Both the position numbers and the translations under genes were made by a program. The notes under the pieces are model-generated. The model worked only from the letters and a program-made list of their open reading frames with translations, was not told the DNA's origin and did not search any database. 64,000 nt of DNA, taken from contig NC_009634.1 of NCBI RefSeq assembly GCF_000017165.1, positions 1,612,001 through 1,676,000 of the forward strand, in the 5' to 3' direction. The stretch is from Methanococcus vannielii SB (GTDB lineage Archaea > AGJL01 > Methanococci > Methanococcales > Methanococcaceae). Each line of letters starts with the position of its first letter. The stretch's first letter is position 1. This document shows, in pieces, positions 19,552-29,098 of the stretch.

Positions 19552-20283
19552 TTAATCCCTACTTCTTAATTTAGATAGGAGCCTTAATATTTCCAAGTAA
19601 AGCCATATTAAAGTTACCATAAGGCCAAATGCCCCGTACCATTCCATGTATTTTGGTGCGCCGTATCTTTCGCCCCGCTCTATAAAATCGAAGTCTAAAA
19701 CAAGATTTAAAGCAGCGATTATTACAACAAAAAGGCTGAATAGTATTCCAACTGGCCCGCTACCAAAGATTAACGGTATGGAAATTCCAAAAAATCCTAA
19801 AATCATGGATATTATATAAGTTAGTGCAATTCCGCCTGTTGCAGCAACAATACCGAGCTTAAAATTTTCAGTTGCACGAACTATTCTTAATTTATATGCA
19901 AAGAGTAGGCTAAACAATACTCCAAAAGTCGCTAAAACTGCTTGAAATACAATTCCTGGGTAAGATAACTCAAAAAATCCAGATATTAGCCCTAAAAAAA
20001 TCCCCTGAAAAATAGAATAAATAGGAACTGTTATACCTGACCATTCTTTTTTAAATATGGTTATAATTGCAATAACAAATCCCATTATTGGGGCCAGTAT
20101 CATGATAAGTCCAGAATATGCACTTAAAAATATCATATCCCATGCAAAAAATGCAGAAATTGAAACTATTGCTAGCGAAATCAATGTTTTATTAACGGTC
20201 CCATTAATAGTCATTGATTCATTCCCATAGTTATTAAATTCTCTAAAAACACTTTCAGATAGTGCTGGATTACTTGTTCTCAC
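19552..20283 (-). CDS. Bax inhibitor-1/YccA family membrane protein
   Basis: About 243 residues with seven hydrophobic spans. The family outline is visible as FFAWDMIFLSAYSGLIMILAPIMGFVIAIITIF, YSIFQGIFLGLISGFFELSYPGIVFQAVLATFGVLFSLLFAYKL and LDFDFIERGERYGAPKYMEWYGAFGLMVTLIWLYLEILRLL. Relatives are pH-sensitive cation or Ca2+ channels, or modulators of membrane proteases. The GTG at 20283 follows AAGGTGAT and is preferred over the GTG at 20292. It is a single gene. Confidence 0.87.
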   Translation of the reverse strand: MRTSNPALSESVFREFNNYGNESMTINGTVNKTLISLAIVSISAFFAWDMIFLSAYSGLIMILAPIMGFVIAIITIFKKEWSGITVPIYSIFQGIFLGLISGFFELSYPGIVFQAVLATFGVLFSLLFAYKLRIVRATENFKLGIVAATGGIALTYIISMILGFFGISIPLIFGSGPVGILFSLFVVIIAALNLVLDFDFIERGERYGAPKYMEWYGAFGLMVTLIWLYLEILRLLSKLRSRD

Positions 20284-20405
20284 GTAAATCACCTTGATAA
20301 TGCGTTAAAATATTTAAGATTATACTTATAAAGAATAATCTATACGTATAAAAATATGTCCACTATAAACTTAGAAAATAGTAAGAAATAAAAAATTATA
20401 AAAAA

Positions 20406-20633
20406 CTACTTATTGTTAAAAAGTTTTAAAATTCGTCTACCTTCGTCTGAAATGTTAAATAGCACGGTTTTATCATTTACTGTAACTTCAATTATATTAA
20501 AATTGATAAGTTTTGCAATATCCTCAGAACTTATTTTGGTATTTTCTTTTGTTGAAATGACTTCGGAAAACCCCTTACTACCAATATACTCTAAAGCTTC
20601 AATTATTCCTTTTTTAGCTAAAAGTTCATCCAA
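20406..20633 (-). CDS. Small winged-helix-like hypothetical protein
   Basis: About 75 residues from the TTG at 20633, preceded by GGTGAT. The order of predicted elements (LLAKKGIIEALEYIGSKGFSEVIST, SSEDIAKLINFNIIEVTVNDKTVLFNISDEGRRILKLF) is that of a small winged helix in which a short helix-turn-helix is followed by a two-strand wing. It may be a small transcription regulator, but no DNA target is evident nearby. Confidence 0.6.
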   Translation of the reverse strand: MDELLAKKGIIEALEYIGSKGFSEVISTKENTKISSEDIAKLINFNIIEVTVNDKTVLFNISDEGRRILKLFNNK

Positions 20634-20642
20634 AAAAATCAC

Positions 20643-21053
20643 CGGATTTGATAATTACTAATAAACTAATGGATTAACTAATATTTCACGTTTTTATTTT
20701 TAAACTTTTTTATCGTTAACAAATCAATAATGTATTAAAAGGTGAATTACATGATTTTAAATTATGTTTAAAGTCAAGACCTAAAATTAATGAAACAATT
20801 TTTAAAATTTTACTAGTAGTTAAATTACCCGAAAACAAGTTATTTTAAAAAGAAATTTTGGAAAGTATAATAGTATTTATATTTTCATCAACTGCAAAAA
20901 CTAAAACATAATTTTTTATCCATATGTACTTTTTTTAAATTATTAAGGGGCTTTTTTAAATTTTTGTAGTGATTTTGGATTTTAGATAGTTTCGATAAAA
21001 CATTGTCTAAATTTTTTGTAATTTTTGATAACTACATTAATTATTCCATTACT
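20643..21053. other. Intergenic stretch, 411 bases, no supported gene
   Basis: AT-rich DNA between a small regulator and the ABC operon. At about 20740-20770 a ribosome-binding sequence AAAAGGTGA stands before an ATG, but the frame closes after six codons. It could be a leader peptide or a decayed gene. T runs near 20930-20960 and 21008-21020 could be terminators read on the plus strand. No RNA gene is evident. Confidence 0.45.
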
Positions 21054-22088
21054 TTAAAAATTACCCCCTATTATTGAATATGATTCAATGTAAAAATTTA
21101 TCGAATCCCCCTTTTTAAACGGATTTTTGATAATTTTCGTATTCGAAACTTCTGAAATAATGTCTACACCGTTAAATTCAATTGTTATTTTGGAATTGAA
21201 TGGTTCTTCAAAAATATTTTTTATTTTTCCATTATGTGTATTAAATGGTACTAAAACATTTTTTGGTAGGATTTTAACGTCTTTTGAAAATATTCCTATT
21301 AAAGAATTTTCAGATAAATTTTCAATTTCATTTTTTATGGTTTTTAATGTATTTGAAGTGTTATTCTCTTTTAATTTACCAATTGGCAAAATATTTTTAA
21401 CTCCTAAAAATTGGGCAACAAATATATTTTTTGGATTTTTAATAATATTTTTTAATGTCCCAGACTGCTCAATTATCCCGTTTTTAACAATTGCCATATT
21501 TTTTGAGAGGACAACTGCTTCTAAAAAGTCATGGGTAACATGAATGAAGGTAACACTTGAAGACGTATGTATTTCCTTTAAATCATAAAGTAATTTTTCG
21601 TGAATTAACCTATCAAGTGAAGAAAGCGGTTCATCAAGCAGTATTATCTTTGGTTCCATTATAAGTGCCATTCCAAGTGCAACCCGTTGCTGTTCGCCAC
21701 TACTTATTTTTTTAGGGTTTTTATCGAGTAAATGTGAAATGTTTAACAGATTAGAAATTTTATTTACTTTAACGTCTCTTTCAGATTTTTTTAAATTTTT
21801 TATGCCGTATTCAATGTTTTTTCTGACCGATAGATGGGGGAAAAGATATTTTCCATTACAAAGAACAATTTTTCGTTCGTGAAGTGGTTTATTCGTAATA
21901 TCTTCACCATCAAGCAGTATTTTACCGGAATCTGGTTTTTTATATCCTGCAATCATTTCTAAAATTGTTGTTTTACCGCTACCACTTAAACCAAGTATTA
22001 CAAAGTAATCATTATCTTTGATATCTAAGTTTTCAAGGTTAATTTCAAAATTACTAAGTTTCTTTTTTAAATTCCTAATCGAAAGCAT
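21054..22088 (-). CDS. modC: Molybdate/tungstate ABC transporter, ATP-binding protein
   Basis: 344 residues. Walker A GLSGSGKTTILEM (about 33-45), Q-loop region, signature ISSGEQQRVALGMAL (a Ser-Gly-Glu variant of LSGGQ), Walker B IILLDEPLSSLD and the switch histidine FIHVTHD are present. The C-terminal about 110 residues form the TOBE-like domain that binds or senses oxyanion in this family. It powers uptake by the permease and binding protein encoded upstream on the same strand. The choice between molybdate and tungstate cannot be made from sequence alone. Confidence 0.85.
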   Translation of the reverse strand: MLSIRNLKKKLSNFEINLENLDIKDNDYFVILGLSGSGKTTILEMIAGYKKPDSGKILLDGEDITNKPLHERKIVLCNGKYLFPHLSVRKNIEYGIKNLKKSERDVKVNKISNLLNISHLLDKNPKKISSGEQQRVALGMALIMEPKIILLDEPLSSLDRLIHEKLLYDLKEIHTSSSVTFIHVTHDFLEAVVLSKNMAIVKNGIIEQSGTLKNIIKNPKNIFVAQFLGVKNILPIGKLKENNTSNTLKTIKNEIENLSENSLIGIFSKDVKILPKNVLVPFNTHNGKIKNIFEEPFNSKITIEFNGVDIISEVSNTKIIKNPFKKGDSINFYIESYSIIGGNF

Positions 22089-22156
22089 AATTTTTCCTTT
22101 TTTTTATTATAATTTAGTAAAATAAAGTTTAAAACCCCTAATAATTCTTTAAAGAT

Positions 22157-22870
22157 TTATTTACCAAGTGCACAAAATCTTTCTAAACCCAGTATTTCTG
22201 CAGCACATGCAATAGTGGTTCCATAAAAAATTATTTTTTTACCGTATTTTTTTGAAAAATTTAAAATTTCAAAAAGCGTCTCGTTAGCTACGGTACTTCC
22301 AGTAGACAGTATAATGTCAGAATTTTCTACCAGATATTCGTTCATTTCGCCATGCATTATAAAAATACCCTGTTTAATTCTACCAATGTTTTCAAGATCC
22401 ATATCTGTTGCAATTACATTCTCTTTTCCAAAAGTTAAAACCATCTGTTTTATTATTGCAGGGTGATACCCAATAATGCCAATTTTAACGTCTTTACCAA
22501 CTGAGTTTAAAAGATAAGTTTCAAGTTCCTTTGCACAGAGCTCTGGTTCATCTTTGTTACAATGTTCAGTTTTTTCTATAATTTTTAAATGCCTCATCAC
22601 CGCATTTAGCGTTGCTATTATCATAGGATTGTTTTTTGATGAGATTACATCTGAAATTTTACCTTTAAATTCGGCCAAATTATCTGTAAATGCATCTCCG
22701 ACCGAATTTTTAAAGAAAGCACGTAATAAAAATTCTTTCCCATTCATTAGTGGATAATCATTAATTGTTTTTGATTTTAAATCTATATTAATAGGTTTTA
22801 TTTCGACAGTTTCGTTTAAAAAGTTATTTTCTTTTGCAATTTTTTCCAATTCTAATTTAAAATCTATCAT
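22157..22870 (-). CDS. DUF364 (putative heavy-metal chelation) protein in a Mo/W operon
   Basis: About 237 residues. The C-terminal half is the Rossmann-like DUF364 domain: VKIGIIGYHPAIIKQMVLTFGKENVIATDMDLENIG, IILSTGSTVANETLFEIL and KKIIFYGTTIACAAEILGLERFC. The family often neighbours metal transporters. ATG 22870 has GGTGA in front and overlaps the end of the permease gene by 14 bases, so it is part of the transport operon. A role in handling the oxyanion or its cofactor after uptake is an inference. Confidence 0.8.
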   Translation of the reverse strand: MIDFKLELEKIAKENNFLNETVEIKPINIDLKSKTINDYPLMNGKEFLLRAFFKNSVGDAFTDNLAEFKGKISDVISSKNNPMIIATLNAVMRHLKIIEKTEHCNKDEPELCAKELETYLLNSVGKDVKIGIIGYHPAIIKQMVLTFGKENVIATDMDLENIGRIKQGIFIMHGEMNEYLVENSDIILSTGSTVANETLFEILNFSKKYGKKIIFYGTTIACAAEILGLERFCALGK

Positions 22871-23657
22871 TTTTTTCACCATTATTAAAAATCATCTTTA
22901 GAATACTTAATATTGTTATTGCAACAACTAAAAATATAAATGAAACAGCAAGTGCCTTTTCAAAGTTTCCAAGAGAAATGTTTAGAAAAACCGCTATTGG
23001 AAGAGTTTCTGTTTTCATTTTTGTAGCCCCTGCAAGCATTACTGTTGCACCAAATTCTCCGATACTCCTTGCCCAAGCCAAAATTAGGCCCGTAAATATT
23101 CCATTTTTTGCCATTGGAAGTATTACATTTATAAAACTTTCATGACGTTTTGACCCAAGGCTTTGTGCAATTAGTTCATATTTTTCATCAATGCTTTCAA
23201 AAACCGACTTTGAAGTCCTAACTATAAATGGCGTTGCAACAAAAAATTGTGCAACAACGATTCCCTTTGGTGTAAATAAAACATCAATGATATTTTCAGA
23301 AATAAATCTTCCAAATTCAGTACTTCCAAAAAATACCAAAAGTGCAAAACCGGTAATTAACGGTGGAAGAATTATTGGAAGTTCTACAAGGCTATCTATT
23401 AGGAATTTCCCCTTAAATTCATATCTTGCAAGTGCATATGCTGTAGGGATGCCCAAAATACCGCCAAAAATTGTTGCAATACTTGCAGTTAATACACTTA
23501 ATTTTATTGCAAAGTGTATTTCTTTGGATAATATTGCTGAAAAAAGTGTTTCAGCAGTTATATTTGAAATAATTGCCATTATAATTGAAATTATCAATAA
23601 ACTGAAAATAAGAAGTGAGGAAAATGAAAAAAACTTTAAAAAATCATTGTTTTTCAT
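22857..23657 (-). CDS. modB: Molybdate/tungstate ABC transporter, permease
   Basis: About 266 residues with five to six spans. The EAA-type loop for contact with the ATPase is ELIAQSLGSKRHESFINVILPMAKNGIFTGLILAWARSIGEFGATVMLAGA, in which the motif GEFGAT is typical of ModB/CysT/WtpB permeases. The N-terminal part (LSVLTASIATIFGGILGIPTAYALARYEF) is also typical. ATG 23657 follows TTGGGGCG and is preferred to the TTG at 23669. Confidence 0.9.
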   Translation of the reverse strand: MKNNDFLKFFSFSSLLIFSLLIISIIMAIISNITAETLFSAILSKEIHFAIKLSVLTASIATIFGGILGIPTAYALARYEFKGKFLIDSLVELPIILPPLITGFALLVFFGSTEFGRFISENIIDVLFTPKGIVVAQFFVATPFIVRTSKSVFESIDEKYELIAQSLGSKRHESFINVILPMAKNGIFTGLILAWARSIGEFGATVMLAGATKMKTETLPIAVFLNISLGNFEKALAVSFIFLVVAITILSILKMIFNNGEKNDRF

Positions 23658-23669
23658 AATACGCCCCAA

Positions 23670-24443
23670 CTATTCAATTACCATAAATCCATGTTTTTTG
23701 AATATAGCTTTTCCTTCATTATTTACGTAATCGTAGAATAATTTTGAACTATCATAGTCTTTTGTTGTACCCAATATTGAAATGGGTACGGTTTTTATTA
23801 TATTATATTCACTTTCGATTGGCACTATATCTACTGATTCGGGTAAGGTAAGTGCATCGGCTCTCCAAATTATTGCACAGTCAACTGTCTTTTCTGAAAC
23901 ATAGAATAAAACCTGTTTTACAGTTATGCCTTTTACAACAACGTTACTTTTTACATTTTTAGATATATTCCCATTTTTATCTGCTTTTTCAAGTATTTTT
24001 GGAAACACTGCACCAATAGCAATACTTTCTTCGCCAACTGCAATTTTTAAACCTTCTTTTTCTAAATCTCTTATTCCCTGAATATTTTTTGGATTCCCTT
24101 TTTGGACAATAATAACTGGAATATGCTTTGTAACGTTTGAATATTCTTTAATCATTTCTTTTTCTTGAAGCCGGTAAATTGTAGAATAGTCTCCAGGCAT
24201 GAATATGTCGCCTTTATTTGACATGATAATTTTTGATAAAAGTGCTCCACTTCCTGAATAATCGTATTCTACTTTGATTCCGTATTTTTTTTCAAATTCT
24301 ACGCCTATTTCATCCATTGGCCCTTGCATTCCTGCTCCAACATATGCATGAATTACTTTATCATTACTTAAATTACCAATACAGCCTGAAAATATGGCGC
24401 ACAGGAATATTAACGACAATATTCCAAATAGTTGTTTTTTCAT
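23670..24443 (-). CDS. modA: Molybdate/tungstate-binding lipoprotein
   Basis: About 257 residues. A signal peptide with lipobox-like FSGC (MKKQLFGILSLIFLCAIFSGC) anchors it outside the membrane. The ModA-type periplasmic binding fold is evident from EIGVEFEKKYGIKVEYDYSGSGALLSKII, GDIFMPGDYSTI, IAVGEESIAIGAVFPKILEKA and VDCAIIWRADAL. It captures the oxyanion and passes it to the permease. ATG 24443 follows AGGTGAAAA. It is the first gene of a four-gene minus-strand operon; its promoter should lie in the 500-base gap upstream. Confidence 0.88.
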   Translation of the reverse strand: MKKQLFGILSLIFLCAIFSGCIGNLSNDKVIHAYVGAGMQGPMDEIGVEFEKKYGIKVEYDYSGSGALLSKIIMSNKGDIFMPGDYSTIYRLQEKEMIKEYSNVTKHIPVIIVQKGNPKNIQGIRDLEKEGLKIAVGEESIAIGAVFPKILEKADKNGNISKNVKSNVVVKGITVKQVLFYVSEKTVDCAIIWRADALTLPESVDIVPIESEYNIIKTVPISILGTTKDYDSSKLFYDYVNNEGKAIFKKHGFMVIE

Positions 24444-24452
24444 GATTTTCAC

Positions 24453-24973
24453 CTGATATATCGGAATGTTATTTCCTTTTAAAATAAAATATACGGAAGT
24501 ATCATTCTGTTTTAGTGTTCAATGTATTTATACTTTATCTAAAAAGCTATATTAAAATATATTTTTATAAATATGTAATTATTATTAATTAATTTTATGA
24601 CAAAATAGTAATTAATAATATTTACATATATAAAAAGATATTTGTAAAGAAATTAAAACTAAACATAAAAAACTTTAAAAATGGAGTAAAATATCGTTAA
24701 AAAAGGGGGGAGTTAAAGGTTACCAGGGGTGGTTTTGATATTAAAAACAATATCCCTTTAACAATATATCCCCCATATTACTATTTTATTCAAACGATTT
24801 AATGTTTCCTATAACATTTTATTGTTAATATGAAATTATTGTTAATATGAAATTGTGATATCAATAAAGTAATTTATCTTCAAGATTATTTTTAAGTTAG
24901 GTATTCGAAAAATAAAACCAAAATTTATTTTAATAAGTATCGATGAAGTAACTACGGAACATGGGGTAAAAAA
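24453..24973. other. Divergent promoter region, Mo/W operon and TetR gene
   Basis: About 520 bases with no gene. It separates the minus-strand transport operon from the plus-strand TetR gene, so it must hold both promoters. A GATATT/AATATC inverted repeat (24737-24742 and 24749-24754, six-base spacer) could be an operator. A G-rich patch (GGGGGGAG, about 24703-24712) is unusual for this AT-rich DNA. No ORF has a ribosome binding site. Confidence 0.45.
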
Positions 24974-25564
24974 ATGGTAACTCGTGAAATGATTTTAGAA
25001 AAATCAAGGGAGATTTTTTTTAAAAAGGGGTATTTTGAAACGTCTCTTTTAGAAATTGCAAATGAATGCAAAATTTCAAAGGGCGGGCTTTACCATCATT
25101 TTGAACGAAAAGAGGATTTGTTTATAGAAACAATGATTTTAGTCCTGCGTGAAAATGAAAGAATTGTAATGTCTTGCATTGAAAAAGATGGGCCGTTTAA
25201 AGAGGCAATAAAAGAATTTGCAGAAAAAATGTTATTTCTTCGAAATAGATATTTTGAAGAAGGTGTTGAAAAACATTCTAATTCATTATATTTGGGCCCC
25301 CTTTCAAATGCCATAAAAAGTTTCCCACAAATTGGGGAAGAAAACAGAAAATTGTATGGGAATATCTTTGAAAAAGTAGTAATCCGGATTAAAAAAGCAC
25401 AAAAATTAGGGGAAATTCGAAAAGAAATAAATCCCGAAATTCTAGCAATTCAATTTTGTGCAATATTTGAGGGCCTTCCAATAGCTTCATATTATGCAGG
25501 TAAAGATTTTGATGAAGTATCTAAGTCACTTTTTAAGTCGTTATGGGATCTTATAAAAATTTAA
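24974..25564 (+). CDS. TetR family transcription regulator
   Basis: 196 residues. The N-terminal HTH is clear: REMILEKSREIFFKKGYFETSLLEIANECKISKGGLYHHFERKEDLF (about 4-50). The rest is a helical ligand-binding domain ending in QFCAIFEGLPIASYYAGKDFDEVSKSLFKSLWDLI. It usually represses a nearby exporter or its own gene. The gene is followed after 52 bases by an unknown gene on the same strand, a possible target (inference). Start ATG after GGGGTAAA. Confidence 0.93.
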   Translation: MVTREMILEKSREIFFKKGYFETSLLEIANECKISKGGLYHHFERKEDLFIETMILVLRENERIVMSCIEKDGPFKEAIKEFAEKMLFLRNRYFEEGVEKHSNSLYLGPLSNAIKSFPQIGEENRKLYGNIFEKVVIRIKKAQKLGEIRKEINPEILAIQFCAIFEGLPIASYYAGKDFDEVSKSLFKSLWDLIKI

Positions 25565-25616
25565 TTTTAAATAAAAATCCGGCTGGCCGGTATATAATAA
25601 TTATACGGTGAAAAAA

Positions 25617-26084
25617 ATGGAGCAGTTATTCGAATTTAATTTTTCAGTCCTTACGGATAATTCAAATAATTCTATACTAAGATGTCTTTCAAAATATGAA
25701 AAGGTGGAGAAAATTGGTTTTCAAAACATATCTCCAAGAGATGTAATGGAACTTTTTTATGAAACAATGTTTATCATGCAGATTTTTAAAAAAGAACTTT
25801 CTGAATTAAAATTCGAAGGTTTTGAAAAATGGGCTCTTGATATTATTGAAAAATTTAAAGATAGAGATTATGTTTCTCCAATTGATAAAAATTATCAAAT
25901 ATTTACAATATGGAAAAATAGGGAAGGTTTTTTAAAATACACTCTTGAAGATGTTAATTTACAGCTTGAAACTATCGAAGGTTTTGAAAAATCAGATAGC
26001 TATTTATTTCCATCTACTAAAATTTTCCCACATATTAAAAATGTACTTTTAAAAGTTATTGAAATTAATGGACTGTTTAATTAA
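25617..26084 (+). CDS. Hypothetical protein downstream of the TetR gene
   Basis: About 155 residues from the ATG at 25617, which follows CGGTGAAAA. It is rich in Phe, Lys and Glu, with no membrane segment (LRCLSKYEKVEKIGFQNISPRDVMELFYETMFIMQIFKKEL). The family is not recognised. Just upstream (25578-25590) is a GGCTGGCCGG patch, an unusual GC-rich palindrome-like site that may be an operator for the preceding TetR protein. Confidence 0.6.
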   Translation: MEQLFEFNFSVLTDNSNNSILRCLSKYEKVEKIGFQNISPRDVMELFYETMFIMQIFKKELSELKFEGFEKWALDIIEKFKDRDYVSPIDKNYQIFTIWKNREGFLKYTLEDVNLQLETIEGFEKSDSYLFPSTKIFPHIKNVLLKVIEINGLFN

Positions 26085-26158
26085 TATTTATTTAAGTTTT
26101 ACGAATAACGTTAAAATTCATTTATTCCTCACTTTATTAATTTTCAAACTTTAAATAT

Positions 26159-26350
26159 TTATTTCTTCATTTTTTGAAGTTTTAACTGTAAAATTATCCC
26201 GATTAATAAAAATAAAATTCCGAGATTTCGTAAAATCATGTATGTACTATAAAAACTGTTTTTAGGTTCATTTAATAATAATTCAAATAACATTGCAGAT
26301 AAAAAGAATAAAAACGATATTAAAAACGATTTAAATGGATTAATTTTCAA
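26159..26350 (-). CDS. Small two-span membrane protein
   Basis: 63 residues starting at the TTG at 26350, with AAGGTGAT upstream. It has two hydrophobic helices (FLISFLFFLSAMLFELLL and ILRNLGILFLLIGIILQL) joined by a short polar loop and ends in KLQKMKK. No function can be assigned. It is a single gene between two plus-strand genes. Confidence 0.6.
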   Translation of the reverse strand: MKINPFKSFLISFLFFLSAMLFELLLNEPKNSFYSTYMILRNLGILFLLIGIILQLKLQKMKK

Positions 26351-26494
26351 AATATCACCTTCAAAGATAATTTTTAAATTTAGTAGTATACGTTTATTAA
26401 ATTAAATGTATTATACAGGGCTACTAGAATATACTTTAGTGTAAAATACACAACTTATATAATTATCAGTATCAAAAAAGGAGCATATATAAAA

Positions 26495-27124
26495 ATGGCA
26501 AAAATTTATGCAGTAAGGAACGGTAGAAAAACTGGAATTTTTGATACATTTGAAGAATGTGAAAAACAGGTGAAAGGTTTTTCAGGTGCAGAATTTAAGA
26601 GTTTTAATTTAAAATCTGATGCAGAGAAGTATTTGGATATAAATAATCTTTCAAGTTCAACTAAACTAGAAAATCTTAATCAAAACAGGATTTTGTATAC
26701 AAATGAGGATTTAGACACCATGCACGCCTTTGTTGACGGGAGTTTTAATTTAAAGACTGGATTTTATGGCGCAGGCGTTTATATAATACATAATGATTTA
26801 AAAACTGAAATTAAACAAAAAGGGAATAATCCTGCTTTTTCAAAAATGAGAAATGTAGCAGGCGAAATTTTGGCAGCCGAGTTAGCAATTAAACATGCTT
26901 CATCTAAAAATGTGAAAAATTTGATAATATATTATGACTATTTTGGGATTGAAAAATGGTGCACTGGAGAATGGAAGACAAAAATGTTAGGTACTGCCAA
27001 ATACCGTGAAATTTACTTAGAACATAGTGTAAAAATAAACATTAAATTTATAAAAATAAAAGCACATTCTAAAGAAAAGAATAATGAAATAGCCGATAGA
27101 CTTGCAAAAGAATCGCTAATTTAA
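26495..27124 (+). CDS. rnhA: Ribonuclease HI with N-terminal viroplasmin domain
   Basis: 209 residues. Residues about 1-47 form the caulimovirus viroplasmin domain that binds RNA/DNA hybrids (KIYAVRNGRKTGIFDTFEECEKQVKGFSGAEFKSF). The RNase HI domain follows, with the four acidic catalytic positions in FVDGSFN, VAGEILAAELA, YYDYFGIEKW and NEIADRLAKE. It cuts RNA in RNA/DNA hybrids. Archaea mainly use RNase HII, so this bacterial/eukaryote-like enzyme is probably of transferred origin. AAAAGGAG precedes the start. Confidence 0.93.
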   Translation: MAKIYAVRNGRKTGIFDTFEECEKQVKGFSGAEFKSFNLKSDAEKYLDINNLSSSTKLENLNQNRILYTNEDLDTMHAFVDGSFNLKTGFYGAGVYIIHNDLKTEIKQKGNNPAFSKMRNVAGEILAAELAIKHASSKNVKNLIIYYDYFGIEKWCTGEWKTKMLGTAKYREIYLEHSVKINIKFIKIKAHSKEKNNEIADRLAKESLI

Positions 27125-27229
27125 AATGTTAACTTTTACTTCTATCCCATTTTTGGTTTATAAAAGCTTTTTAAATGCTTAAAATTTGAAAACTGCCGAA
27201 AACTTACAGGGATTAAAATATTTTAAAAA

Positions 27230-28351
27230 TTAAATCATTTCTAAAAAGGCCTCAAGCCTAGTTCGTAACTGTTCAATGTCATTCTCAGAATAATCGGTTT
27301 CTATCCTAATAATTGGAATGCCTTCTTTTTTTAGTTCTTTTTCAATTAAAACGCCTTCGATATTAAATGTATGGCAGTATTGTAGTGTATAGTATATAAC
27401 GCCGTCAGCATTTTGTTCATTTACAAGTTCTTTAATTCTTTCCATCCTGATTTTATTGTTAAATCCTGAAGCACAAGATATTTTAAAATACCTTTTTGCA
27501 AGGTCTTCAATACTGTACCCATTAACCAAATTTTCAAATTTTCTTGTTCCAGTACATGTTTCTTCGCCAACAACAATTCCGCCAACTTCTTCAATTAAAT
27601 CAACGATTTTAGTATTTCCAAAAACCATCGGGCACCCTGAAATCATAATTCTTTTCCCGTAATATCCGTAATTATTCTCAACTCTTTTTTCGAGTTCCAA
27701 TATTAGTTCTTTTAATAGTTTAATTCGATCTTGTATTTTAAGTAGGGATAACTTTTGGAATAATTTTAATGAATCCATTCCATTTATTGGTGTAGGTATA
27801 TTTTTCCTTAATTCATAAACTCGGTAATATAATTTTCTTTCTTCGTTTTCCCTGTCAATTACTTCTTTTAATTTTTCATCTGTAATCTTATTTCCAGTTA
27901 TTTTTTCAACATATTCTTTAAAATCATGTACTTCTTTTAACCATAGTTCGTATGATCGTTCATCTTTAAAATGGGGAAGGTGTATAATATACAAATTTGA
28001 AAGTTCCATTAAGTGCTCAAACATTTTTTTCTTCCCATCACACGTGGTTTCGCCGACAATAACGTCTGCTAATTCAAAGTAAGGGCAATTTTTTTCTTTT
28101 ATAAACCCGTAAGAAGACTTGATTAGTGGACAGATGTTTCTTGGTAAGTCTTCTTCTGCAGTAGCTATCGTAGACTCTTTTCCACCACAAAGTCCAACTG
28201 AAATTCCTCCCGACGCTTCAATAATTTCGGTTGGAACAAAAACACAAAATTTACCAAAAATTTTTTTTCCGCCTTTCTTTTCAAAAATTAGCTCTTTTTT
28301 TCTTGTAAAATAAAAGTCATCAATTTTTTTAATGCTTTTTAATTCATCCAT
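27230..28351 (-). CDS. Double-cubane-type 2-hydroxyacyl-CoA dehydratase family reductase
   Basis: About 373 residues. The HgdB-like fold shows cysteines in [43 protein letters not shown], then [26 protein letters not shown] and [10 protein letters not shown]. Proteins of this family that lack the CoA partner subunits carry a double-cubane [8Fe-9S] cluster and carry out low-potential reductions (family knowledge). The substrate here is unknown. ATG 28351 is chosen because GGAGGTGGG lies just upstream. No activating ATPase gene is next to it. Confidence 0.82.
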   Translation of the reverse strand: MDELKSIKKIDDFYFTRKKELIFEKKGGKKIFGKFCVFVPTEIIEASGGISVGLCGGKESTIATAEEDLPRNICPLIKSSYGFIKEKNCPYFELADVIVGETTCDGKKKMFEHLMELSNLYIIHLPHFKDERSYELWLKEVHDFKEYVEKITGNKITDEKLKEVIDRENEERKLYYRVYELRKNIPTPINGMDSLKLFQKLSLLKIQDRIKLLKELILELEKRVENNYGYYGKRIMISGCPMVFGNTKIVDLIEEVGGIVVGEETCTGTRKFENLVNGYSIEDLAKRYFKISCASGFNNKIRMERIKELVNEQNADGVIYYTLQYCHTFNIEGVLIEKELKKEGIPIIRIETDYSENDIEQLRTRLEAFLEMI

Positions 28352-28559
28352 TTTGCCCACCTCCTTTTTTTAACTATTTAAAAATTTACAAAGCATTAAT
28401 GTATTTAAAATCATTTTTTAAAATTTTTTGTTAAAAGTATTCTGTATAAAACATGTTTTGTATAACTTATTTTATATAACATGTATTCTAAATATAATAA
28501 TAATTTTTTAATTAATAGTAATGTTAAATTCTAATAACGTTATAAAAAGGTGATTTTAC

Positions 28560-28877
28560 GTGTTAACTACAACTCAGGATAAATTTGAAGATTTTGAAAT
28601 CGAAAAAACAATTGGCCTTGTGCGTGGAAATACCATTAGGACAAAAAATATTGGCTACGATTTAGTTGCATCGTTAAGAACAATTGTTGGTGGAGAAATT
28701 CCCGAATATACAAAAATGATGAATGAATCAAGAGAAGAAGCATTTAAAAGAATGATTCAAGAAGCACAAATGTTAGGTGCTGATGCAGTTGTCGGACTTA
28801 GGTTTGGAACTTCTTCAGTACTTCCCGGGTCAGCAGAATTTTTATGTTATGGTACTGCTGTAACACTTAAAAAATAA
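28560..28877 (+). CDS. YbjQ family (UPF0145) protein
   Basis: 105 residues. Family pattern: EIEKTIGLVRGNTIRTKNIGYDLVASLRTIVGGEIPEYTKMMNESREEAFKRMIQEAQMLGADAVVGLRFGTS. These proteins assemble into small beta-rich oligomers (family structures). The function is not settled. The GTG start at 28560 has AAAGGTGAT upstream. Confidence 0.9.
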   Translation: MLTTTQDKFEDFEIEKTIGLVRGNTIRTKNIGYDLVASLRTIVGGEIPEYTKMMNESREEAFKRMIQEAQMLGADAVVGLRFGTSSVLPGSAEFLCYGTAVTLKK

Positions 28878-29098
28878 TTCTTTTTTATATAATTTTATAT
28901 AGTTTTACTTGCTGTTCATCTATTCTTTACCTATTCCAAAAAATATTTTATCTATTATTTTTATTCACATGTTTTTTTATATTATTGTCCATTTGAAGAT
29001 TTTTTTAAGGTTTTTTTTAAAAATTTCCATTAAATAGTTTTTAATTAACAAAATTCCTTATATACTTCTTTGAAAATACTTTTAATGGGGGGAGATAT

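Noticed and set aside
20740-20775. AAAAGGTGA ribosome site before an ATG
   Set aside because: The frame has only six codons and no neighbour that would need a leader peptide on this strand.
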